Shown here one piece after another: positions 7,178-13,639 of a stretch of 13,639 nt of DNA. A model generated the notes under the pieces. That model worked only from the letters and a program-made list of their open reading frames with translations. It was not told the DNA's origin and searched no databases. A program made the translations under genes and the position numbers. Source of the DNA: an uncultured Bacteroidota bacterium. Lineage in GTDB: Bacteria > Bacteroidota > Bacteroidia > B-17B0 > Aurantibacillaceae. The DNA lies in contig CAIXZI010000019.1 of NCBI GenBank assembly GCA_903923915.1, forward strand, positions 1-13,639. Direction: 5' to 3'. Each line of letters begins with the position of its first letter. Positions within the stretch are counted from its first letter, which is position 1.

Positions 7178-8209
7178 ATGATTAATATTAGAAGCCTTCT
7201 TGCCTTAATTTTTATGCTTTTTTTTGTAATAAGTGAGGCGCAAATTGGTATTAATACCCAAACCCCAGATGCATCTGCTGCTTTAGAGATAACCTCGCCT
7301 TCATCAGGTAGCAAAGGTTTGCTTATACCAAGATTATCCACTCTACTGCGAACAGGTATGGCATCACCTGCGGATGGTTTGTTAGTTTATGATACGGACA
7401 TTAAACTTTTTTATTATTTCGAAGCAACTTTAAATAAATGGCTTGCGGTTAATGCTTGGCAAACTGATGTTACATCTACTCCAACCCCTACTAATGTTAT
7501 ATATACTAATGCAACTGTAGTAACCAATGTGGGTATAGGTACTTCCTCTCCTTCGGAAAGATTAGAGGTAGCTGGTAATATAAAATCAAGTGGAGATGTT
7601 AATAGTAATACGGTTACAACAAATACAACAACTAGTAGCATTGTTACTACAAATACGCTTAATGTGCCTGGTTTTCCAGTAAATAGTTTATTGCCCGCTG
7701 GTTCTATTATTATGTGGTACGGCAATGTTACTACAATCCCAACTGGTTGGGTTTTGTGTGATGGAAACAATAGTACCCCTGATTTAAGAGGTAGGTTCAT
7801 AGTAGGATTTGATAATAGAACCACCGATCCCGGTAACGGTATATGGGATTCTCAATATAGTGCGGTTAACGGATCTGCTTTGCCTGTAGGTACTGGGGGA
7901 GAGAAAACCCATGTTTTGACAAAGGCGGAACTTCCTCAGCACCTACATACGGTAAATAATAGTTTAACGGATAATGGGCAGGTTTCTATCGGAGCAAGTC
8001 ATACTACCGATCTTGCAGGTTCTGCTGGTGGATCTGGTTTTTTTACTACAGGAACTCAAAGTAATTTTGTGTTTACGGATCAAGGTGGAAGTCATAGCCA
8101 TAGTATTTCAGGTAATACAGGAGACGGTACTACATCTGGGTTAACTGGTGCCGCACACGAAAACCGCCCACCATACTATGTATTAGTTTTTATAATGAAA
8201 ACACCATAG
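7178..8209 (+). CDS. Exported phage tail-collar (fibre-tip-like) domain protein
   Basis: First gene of the rightward operon, 343 residues. Residues 1-22 are a signal peptide (ends S-E-A-Q). Residues 23-92 form a module common in secreted Bacteroidota proteins: I-G-I-N-T-Q-T-P-D-A-S-A-A-L-E-I, then G-L-L-I-P-R-L and G-L-L-V-Y-D-T-D. Residues 118-135 hold the tail-fibre-type V-G-I-G-T-S-S-P-S-E-R-L-E-V-A-G repeat, followed by an N/T-rich stretch (136-165) with S-x-V-T-T-N-T repetition, perhaps a fibrous stem. Residues about 172-343 are a tail-collar domain: P-A-G-S-I-I-M-W-Y-G, T-G-W-V-L-C-D-G, P-D-L-R-G-R-F-I-V-G, A-E-L-P-Q-H-L-H and H-E-N-R-P-P-Y-Y-V-L. Collar domains trimerise at phage fibre tips, so a surface-exposed trimeric tip is likely. 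It has no endosialidase-type chaperone domain and no T9SS C-terminal domain, so how it reaches the surface is unclear. The adhesin gene follows after four bases. Confidence 0.88.
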   Translation: MINIRSLLALIFMLFFVISEAQIGINTQTPDASAALEITSPSSGSKGLLIPRLSTLLRTGMASPADGLLVYDTDIKLFYYFEATLNKWLAVNAWQTDVTSTPTPTNVIYTNATVVTNVGIGTSSPSERLEVAGNIKSSGDVNSNTVTTNTTTSSIVTTNTLNVPGFPVNSLLPAGSIIMWYGNVTTIPTGWVLCDGNNSTPDLRGRFIVGFDNRTTDPGNGIWDSQYSAVNGSALPVGTGGEKTHVLTKAELPQHLHTVNNSLTDNGQVSIGASHTTDLAGSAGGSGFFTTGTQSNFVFTDQGGSHSHSISGNTGDGTTSGLTGAAHENRPPYYVLVFIMKTP

Positions 8210-8213
8210 CTAG

Positions 8214-11200
8214 ATGCATAAATTTAAGTTGTTATTTATTCATTTAATTTGTTTGTTGCCTATAATTTTAAAGGCACAAAATGGTTTTTTTAATACAGGC
8301 GCAGATTTTGTAATTAAAGAAGGCAGCCTTTTATATGTAAATGGAGATCTTCAAAATTTAGCAACTAACTCCAATTTTGGATTTAGAAGCAATGGCACTA
8401 TACAATTAACAGGCAACTTAGTAAATAACTATTCGTTTAAATGCGATAAACCAACTAATATCAGCCCTAATAGCAATATTGTTTTTTCGGGATCAAATAC
8501 ACAAACCATAAGTGGCACTTCAACCCCATTGTTATATGATGTTATCATAAATAAATCGGCTAATGAAGTTGTTTTAAATCAAGGTATCAGCATTTTTGAT
8601 ACGCTTAATTTTATATCAGGTAACATCAACTTAAATGGCAAAAATATTTTAATGCAATATCCTTTGGGTTCTCCAACTGTATTGAATCATCCCTGGATAA
8701 AAAATGAAAACAATCAAAATCATATTTATGGAGATAGTGGCTTTGTATATGCCAGTACACAGTTTGATATTGGCGTGCCAACTAACTTAGCTAATATGGG
8801 GCTTGATGTAAAGCGCCCTGCAAGCACAACAACACTTACTGTAGAGCGAGGTCATACGAAACAACTTTACGCTGGCAATGGAAGTATAAAAAAATATTTT
8901 AACGTAAAGAGTAATAATTCTGCATTAACCGATTCTTTGAAAATTATCTATGTAGATAGTTCTGATTATGCAGGGATTGGCATCAATAAAAATAAATTAA
9001 AATTATTTGTTTCTCCGGTTGGAGATATGGATTATGTGCAAATACCGTCCACCAACTCTTTATCTATTCATACGGTGGCAGGTACTGCGGTAAGTTTTAC
9101 CAACTCAACTATCGGTATTAGTCAAACTAATTTTAGAATTACTTTAGCAGATATAGACTGTGCAAACCCTCCGGTAAGTGCTTTAATATTAGATACCCTG
9201 CATTTTTGTGCTGGAGGTTCTGCTGTTTTAGATGCCGGAAACAATACATCTATAGCAAATACAAGTTTAAAGTGGAATTGGAGTACGGGTGCAACTACCC
9301 AAACCATTACCGTGACTACAAATACTGTTTATCAAAAAGTAGATGTTACCTTAACAGATGTTAGAGGGTGTATAACAAAAGACTCTGTCATAATTGCTCC
9401 AACAGCGCCAATTCCTATCAGTAGTTTTATTCGTTATTCAGCTTGTTTTGGGTACTCTGATTCATTAAAAAATACATCATCAATTGTTTCGGGAAGCATA
9501 ACTTCTTATCAATGGCAATTTGGCGACAGCACTTCTTTAACTACAAGCAATACAAATATTATAAAAAAGAAATATACTTACGCTGGCACTCATTATGTAA
9601 CGTTAATTGCGATATCTAATTATGGCTGCTCATCTTCTATAACTCATAGTGTGGTTGCTATTCCATTACCGACTGCAAATTTTAGCAATAATTACAACTG
9701 TTCCTCAGGTGTTATGCAGTATTCCAATACTTCAATTAGCAATTATAATAATGGGGCTATTGTTTATACTAAATGGAATTTGGGCATAGGTGTAACTGAT
9801 ACAACTACTACAAGTAATCCTACAAAAATATATTCAACGTCTGGAACCTATACTATTAGTCTATTAGTTAAAGATGGACTAGGCTGCAAAGATTCTATTC
9901 AGAAAAGCATAGTTGTGGCAACATCTAATCAAGCCTTATTTGCATATAATAATGCGTGTTCTGCTGATACAATTAATTTTATAAATAATTCGGTTTGTAA
10001 TAGTGGTGGATGTATTTATTTATGGGATTTTGCTGATGGAACATATTCTACCATCATAAATCCTAAAAAAATATATGCAACAAGTGGAGTTTATAATGTA
10101 AAGTTAAAAGTGCTTTCGTCTGGTTGCACAGATTCAATTACGCATGCTGTGTATGTAAATCCAAGTCCGGTGGTGGGTTTCACTTCTCTTGCTAATACTT
10201 GTTTTGGTAATACAGCTTATTTTACAAACACAAGTTCAATAGCAACCGGGTCTATACAATCTTACACTTGGAATTTTGGTAATGGCAATTCAATTAACAG
10301 CATAAATGCATCACAAAATTATACAGTTAGTGGCGTGTATCAAGTTTCTCTAAGTGCTACAAGCGATTCTGGTTGCGTATCTGTTTTTCAAAAAAGCAGC
10401 AATATAACTGCAAAGCCAATTGCGCAATATAATGTTAATCCTGTTTGTCTTGGACAGCCATCTAATTTTATTTCTAATAGTATTGGAAATGGATTAACCT
10501 ATAATTGGGATTTTGGTAATACAATTACATCAAATACTTATAACCCTAATTATGGTTATCTCTCTACTGGAACTTTTTCTACTTCTTTAATTGTTACCGA
10601 TAGTTTAAATTGTTCTGACACCGCTTACAAAATTGCAGTTGTAAATAGTATTCCAAATCCTGCTTTGGGTGGCACCATTTCAACCTGTGGCACCACTTAT
10701 ACTTTAGATGCAGGAGCAGGAAATAATTATTTGTGGCAGCCTGTTAATGTAACAACCCAAAGTTTAACCGTTACAAATAGCGGCCCATATACAGTTACGG
10801 TTACAGATCTAAATGGTTGCGTGGGTTCAGACAATGTTATGGTTAATTTGGGTACTCAGGTTAAGCTTTTGTTGGGGCCAGATACAATTGCTTGTGGATT
10901 TTATACACTTAACGCAGGTTACCCGGGAAGCAATTACTTGTGGAATACAGGTGCTACCACACAAACTATTACAACCAATGCACCCGGTACTTTTATAGTA
11001 ACTGTTACTGATCAAAATTCTTGCACAGGAAAAGATACCGTTATTGTGGGTATAAATACCTTGCCAACTGTAAGCTTAGGGGCTAATATAACACAGTGCA
11101 AAACAAGTAACCCTGTAATTTTATCTCCCGTTACAAATGGCTTAAGTTATTTGTGGAATAACAATAGTACAGCTTCAACATTAGCTGTAAATAATTCGGG

Positions 11201-12455
11201 TCATTATGCAGTTACTGTATCTGCTGCAAATGGTTGTAAAGCATCAGATACTATTTATGTAAATTTATTAACCTCTCCAATTGTTAGTTTAGGTCCAGAT
11301 ATAACTAAGTGTGGATCTTATTTATTAGATGCTCAAAATATAGGAGATACTTATTTTTGGTCTGCAGGTAATAATACGGAAACTATTACTGTTAACGCAA
11401 GCGGAAGTTATTGGGTTCAGGTAACTAATCCATCAAATACTTGTGTTAGTAGTGATACAGTTAATGTAATTATCAATGCACCTATTTCGGTTTTTTTAGG
11501 AAATGATACCAGTATATGTTCTAATACGGTTTTTGTGCTAAACGCCCAGAATCCAAGTGCTGTTTATAATTGGTCTACGGGCGTAACTACCCAAACTATT
11601 AGTGTTGGAAGTTCAGGTGCTTATGGAGTAACGGTTTCAAATGGAGGATGCTCTGCAGTTGATTATATCAACATTAATTTAGTAAATGCGCCAACCGTTA
11701 ATTTAGGAAATAACCTTCAATATCTTTGTAACAGTTCTAATGTTTCTTTAAATGCAGGCACAAGTGGCACTATATATAACTGGGGAAGTAGTAACGGTTT
11801 TCAATCAGCGCAGCAACAAATTTCAGTTAATCAGCCTGGTGTTTATTGGGTAAGTGTTAGTAATGGATCTTGCGCTACTAAGGATACCGTTCAAATAATA
11901 GAATCACCTCAAAGTTTAAGTGCAGATTTTATTGCATCAACTATTGATACCGTTGGAATTGCTGTGCAATTTGTAGATGTTACTCAACCTGCGCCTACAA
12001 CCTGGTTGTGGAATTTTGGAGATGGTTTTACAAGTACTGATTCAAACCCTGCACATGTTTATATTATAGCGCAAACGTATAATGTAAGTTTAACCGTAGG
12101 GAATGGATATTGCTCAAGTACCTTAATCAAGGCGGTGGAAGCGTTAAAAAAAGTTGAAACTCCTGCAAAGCCACCGGTTTATAAGTTAGAGTTGGTAGAT
12201 TTTTCTTTCTATCCAAACCCAACAACTAATGATGTAAATATTACCATTGCTTTAAATGATTATGCAACTATTTATTTTGCCATTTATGATACAACCGGTA
12301 GGGTAGTGTATAGTCAAAATGAATCAAACTCCTTGGGCATTAACCAAAACATATCGCTTACTGGCATTAATAACGGCATGTATTTTATGCAACTAAATGC
12401 AGAAAGCGGTAAAGGTACAGTTAGGCATAAAGACAAAATTATTAAGTTAAATTAG
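8214..12455 (+). CDS. Large PKD/VxLG-repeat surface adhesin with type A T9SS sorting domain
   Basis: A 1413-residue secreted protein. Residues 1-22 are a signal peptide (ends L-K-A-Q). Residues 23-316 are a beta-rich, N/S/T-rich region with short-strand repetition (I-Q-L-T-G-N-L, I-V-F-S-G-S-N-T-Q-T-I-S-G, L-N-F-I-S-G-N-I-N-L), perhaps a beta-solenoid. An Ig-like module (317-401) with W-S-T-G-A-T-T-Q-T-I-T follows, then five PKD units (402-816), six VxLG-type modules of 66-73 residues (817-1234), and one more PKD (1235-1324, W-N-F-G-D-G). The C-terminal 89 residues form a type A sorting domain: F-S-F-Y-P-N-P-T-T-N-D opening, I-Y-D-T-T-G-R-V-V-Y strand, N-G-M-Y-F-M-Q-L strand and an I-I-K-L-N end. 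Type A cargo is cleaved and attached to the surface or released. With only repeat modules and no catalytic domain seen, an adhesin or filament is the best reading. It lies four bases after the tail-collar gene. Confidence 0.93.
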   Translation: MHKFKLLFIHLICLLPIILKAQNGFFNTGADFVIKEGSLLYVNGDLQNLATNSNFGFRSNGTIQLTGNLVNNYSFKCDKPTNISPNSNIVFSGSNTQTISGTSTPLLYDVIINKSANEVVLNQGISIFDTLNFISGNINLNGKNILMQYPLGSPTVLNHPWIKNENNQNHIYGDSGFVYASTQFDIGVPTNLANMGLDVKRPASTTTLTVERGHTKQLYAGNGSIKKYFNVKSNNSALTDSLKIIYVDSSDYAGIGINKNKLKLFVSPVGDMDYVQIPSTNSLSIHTVAGTAVSFTNSTIGISQTNFRITLADIDCANPPVSALILDTLHFCAGGSAVLDAGNNTSIANTSLKWNWSTGATTQTITVTTNTVYQKVDVTLTDVRGCITKDSVIIAPTAPIPISSFIRYSACFGYSDSLKNTSSIVSGSITSYQWQFGDSTSLTTSNTNIIKKKYTYAGTHYVTLIAISNYGCSSSITHSVVAIPLPTANFSNNYNCSSGVMQYSNTSISNYNNGAIVYTKWNLGIGVTDTTTTSNPTKIYSTSGTYTISLLVKDGLGCKDSIQKSIVVATSNQALFAYNNACSADTINFINNSVCNSGGCIYLWDFADGTYSTIINPKKIYATSGVYNVKLKVLSSGCTDSITHAVYVNPSPVVGFTSLANTCFGNTAYFTNTSSIATGSIQSYTWNFGNGNSINSINASQNYTVSGVYQVSLSATSDSGCVSVFQKSSNITAKPIAQYNVNPVCLGQPSNFISNSIGNGLTYNWDFGNTITSNTYNPNYGYLSTGTFSTSLIVTDSLNCSDTAYKIAVVNSIPNPALGGTISTCGTTYTLDAGAGNNYLWQPVNVTTQSLTVTNSGPYTVTVTDLNGCVGSDNVMVNLGTQVKLLLGPDTIACGFYTLNAGYPGSNYLWNTGATTQTITTNAPGTFIVTVTDQNSCTGKDTVIVGINTLPTVSLGANITQCKTSNPVILSPVTNGLSYLWNNNSTASTLAVNNSGHYAVTVSAANGCKASDTIYVNLLTSPIVSLGPDITKCGSYLLDAQNIGDTYFWSAGNNTETITVNASGSYWVQVTNPSNTCVSSDTVNVIINAPISVFLGNDTSICSNTVFVLNAQNPSAVYNWSTGVTTQTISVGSSGAYGVTVSNGGCSAVDYININLVNAPTVNLGNNLQYLCNSSNVSLNAGTSGTIYNWGSSNGFQSAQQQISVNQPGVYWVSVSNGSCATKDTVQIIESPQSLSADFIASTIDTVGIAVQFVDVTQPAPTTWLWNFGDGFTSTDSNPAHVYIIAQTYNVSLTVGNGYCSSTLIKAVEALKKVETPAKPPVYKLELVDFSFYPNPTTNDVNITIALNDYATIYFAIYDTTGRVVYSQNESNSLGINQNISLTGINNGMYFMQLNAESGKGTVRHKDKIIKLN
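9417..10661 (+). repeat. Array of five PKD-domain coding repeats
   Basis: Residues 402-816 of the 1413-residue adhesin divide into PKD units 402-487, 488-573, 574-653, 654-736 and 737-816. Cores are W-Q-F-G-D, W-N-L-G-I, W-D-F-A-D, W-N-F-G-N and W-D-F-G-N. Each unit has the cysteine near position 9-10 and a second near 64-71, as in the PKD units of the leftward adhesin. Unit 2 is the most degenerate at the core. Unit 3 carries two extra cysteines (C595, C600). Confidence 0.85.
10662..11915 (+). repeat. Array of six VxLG-type coding repeats
   Basis: Residues 817-1234 of the 1413-residue adhesin form six modules (817-882, 883-952, 953-1023, 1024-1092, 1093-1161, 1162-1234). The typical unit opens V-x-L-G-x-D-T-x-x-C, continues with L-D/N-A-G-x-x-G-x-x-Y-x-W-S-T-G, T-T-Q-T-I-T-V, S-G-x-Y-x-V-T-V, and closes with a second cysteine before D-T-V-x-V. 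Every unit keeps both cysteines. The module at 317-401 shares the W-S-T-G-A-T-T-Q-T-I-T core and appears to be an outlying copy. Confidence 0.87.
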
Positions 12456-12476
12456 TGGCCTTATCCAATATAGTAT

Positions 12477-13409
12477 ATGAATAAAATTTTTTCAATTGTT
12501 ATAGTTTTTTTAATGTTTTGCGGTGAGTTGTTTGCTCAATCTCCCGAAAAAGTTGTCAATGATCGCATGCAACAAGTAAGATCAAGAAGCACGGTGAATG
12601 TTGACTTGAAAATATTGTTTAATCCTGAAAACACTTCAAAAGCTTTAAGTGCTTTAGAAAAATATTATACCGATACAACCAAAGATGTAAGGTTAGAGGC
12701 TTATAACACAGCTGCTTTATTAGCTTTAAAAAGCACTAACGTAGTCGTTAAACAAAAAATAATTGCACAAATGGTAAATACTTTAACAAGCAGCGATGCC
12801 GATGTGAGTTTTACTTGTATTAAAAATTTAATTCGTTTTAATGCGACAGATTTTCCTGTGGCAAGTATTTTTAAAATTCAGCAATCAGTCAATGAAGCCT
12901 CAAACAATAAAGGTAAATTAGCAAGATTAGCTGCTTTTGTTTGCGGCCCGGTTGTGGCGCCTAATTTAAGTCAGTTGTTACGAGATAACCCAACCTTAAA
13001 CAGCACCATAAAAAGCGATATTAAAATGGCTATGGCACGTGCCGGAAATGAAAACCTGCAAAATAGAATGGTGCAAAAATGTAAACAACAAGTTTTAAAT
13101 AATGATTTTGTTTATGATATTGTACCCGAGTTGGTTTATACACGTAATAAAATAGTTTTTGATTTTTTGTTGGAAGCCATTATGCGAGATACGAAAGATT
13201 GTACTTCGGCTAACAATGATGATACTAGACCCATGATTTGCGCTTATAGATTAATAGAGCAAGTTGCACCTTATATTATTAATTTTCCGGCAAAAATTGA
13301 TGAAGCATGCGAATTAAAAACCAAAGACTATCCTGCACTATTAACCGAAGTTAGAGGCTGGATTAATGCCAATAAAAGCAATTATCAATTAAATCAAACT
13401 ATTTATTAG
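12477..13409 (+). CDS. Exported all-helical HEAT-like repeat protein, function unknown
   Basis: A 310-residue protein. Residues 1-21 are a signal peptide (hydrophobic IVIVFLMFCG core, ends L-F-A-Q before S22). The rest looks all-helical, with HEAT-like helix pairs at about 53-86 (D-V-R-L-E-A-Y-N-T-A-A-L-L-A-L), 105-127 (D-V-S-F-T-C-I-K-N-L-I), 145-165 and 175-205. There is no catalytic motif, lipobox or T9SS C-terminal domain, so the mature protein is probably periplasmic, acting as a scaffold or interaction partner. Cysteines at 114, 156, 202, 242, 255 and 278 are numerous for a protein of this size and could form disulfides. It begins 21 bases after the adhesin stop, and the next gene starts one base after its own stop, so it is part of the rightward operon. 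The HEAT assignment rests on the D-V-R/S helix pattern and is moderate. Confidence 0.82.
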   Translation: MNKIFSIVIVFLMFCGELFAQSPEKVVNDRMQQVRSRSTVNVDLKILFNPENTSKALSALEKYYTDTTKDVRLEAYNTAALLALKSTNVVVKQKIIAQMVNTLTSSDADVSFTCIKNLIRFNATDFPVASIFKIQQSVNEASNNKGKLARLAAFVCGPVVAPNLSQLLRDNPTLNSTIKSDIKMAMARAGNENLQNRMVQKCKQQVLNNDFVYDIVPELVYTRNKIVFDFLLEAIMRDTKDCTSANNDDTRPMICAYRLIEQVAPYIINFPAKIDEACELKTKDYPALLTEVRGWINANKSNYQLNQTIY

Positions 13410-13410
13410 T

Positions 13411-13639
13411 ATGCCTTTTAGGGTTCTTAAAAAAACATATATCTTACTTACTTTGGTTTGTCTGTTTAACTCTACTATAAAAGCGCAGAGCGATACAGCT
13501 GCTACAAATGCTTCTGATAGAAAAGGTGCCAGTAGCTTAGTATTTAGATTTACCAAACAAGTTTACTTAAACCCTACTATCATTTTAATGCGCCAACGTT
13601 TTGAAGCAGCCACGCATATTGAATTAATGCTGCTTCCAC
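13411..13639 (+). CDS. Exported protein, N-terminal fragment cut by the window end
   Basis: The frame opens with ATG one base after the stop of the HEAT-like gene and stays open for 76 codons to the right edge. Residues 1-26 are a signal peptide (basic R-V-L-K-K start, hydrophobic Y-I-L-L-T-L-V-C-L-F core, ends I-K-A-Q). After an S/T/A/D-rich linker (27-41) comes S-S-L-V-F-R-F-T-K-Q-V-Y-L-N-P-T-I-I-L-M and then R-Q-R-F-E-A-A-T-H. Too little remains to name a family. The one-base gap shows that it belongs to the rightward operon. Confidence 0.78.
   Translation, partial: MPFRVLKKTYILLTLVCLFNSTIKAQSDTAATNASDRKGASSLVFRFTKQVYLNPTIILMRQRFEAATHIELMLLP

Noticed and set aside
7414..7824. 136-codon open frame on the minus strand
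   Set aside because: It lies wholly antisense to the tail-collar gene, whose domain motifs continue across the same bases; its own translation has no recognisable domain.
7178..8209. Tail-collar protein as part of a prophage or phage tail-like particle
   Set aside because: It has a signal peptide and its neighbours are T9SS cargo and exported proteins; no capsid, tail tube, baseplate, integrase or lysis gene is present in the window.
10813..11015. Short opposed open frames on both strands
   Set aside because: They fall inside the VxLG repeats of the 1413-residue adhesin and have no start context or domain.
12456..12476. Terminator or internal promoter between the adhesin and HEAT-like genes
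   Set aside because: The 21 bases hold no inverted repeat, no T-run and no TAnnTTTG box; read-through is the simpler explanation.

Overview
The window is AT-rich DNA (roughly one third G+C by eye) from a member of the Bacteroidota. The evidence is the pairing of a PorP/SprF-type protein, a gliding-motility-associated (type B) C-terminal sorting domain and a Por-type (type A) C-terminal sorting domain, all components or cargo of the type IX secretion system (T9SS). Other phylum-typical signs are the absence of Shine-Dalgarno sequences, a TAnnTTTG-type -7 promoter box, and signal peptides ending in A-Q or S-Q. I cannot place it below phylum level.

The layout is two divergent, tightly packed operons that start from a single 137-bp intergenic region (7041-7177). 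The leftward operon (7040 down to 1) encodes: a PorP/SprF-like outer-membrane protein with an unusual coiled-coil plus SPOR-like extension; a 1111-residue repeat adhesin (four Ig-like, seven PKD, one further Ig-like module) ending in a type B sorting domain; a 582-residue predicted outer-membrane beta-barrel of unknown family; and the first 140 residues of an exported, possibly fibronectin-type-III protein that runs off the left edge. Gaps between these genes are 4, 5 and 3 bp.

The rightward operon (7178 to 13639) encodes: an exported protein built like a phage tail-fibre tip (VGIGT repeat plus tail-collar domain); a 1413-residue adhesin (N-terminal beta-rich region, PKD modules, six VxLG-type modules, a final PKD, type A sorting domain); an exported HEAT-like helical protein; and the start of another exported protein cut by the right edge. 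Gaps are 4, 21 and 1 bp.

Every complete or partial gene carries an N-terminal export signal, so this is a cell-envelope and surface locus. My inference is that the leftward operon delivers and holds one large adhesin (PorP/SprF-like anchor, possibly tied to peptidoglycan, plus a partner barrel), and that the rightward operon makes a second surface layer of adhesin and fibre-tip-like protein. There are no tRNA, rRNA, CRISPR, insertion-sequence or prophage modules, and no gene-free stretch over 300 bp.
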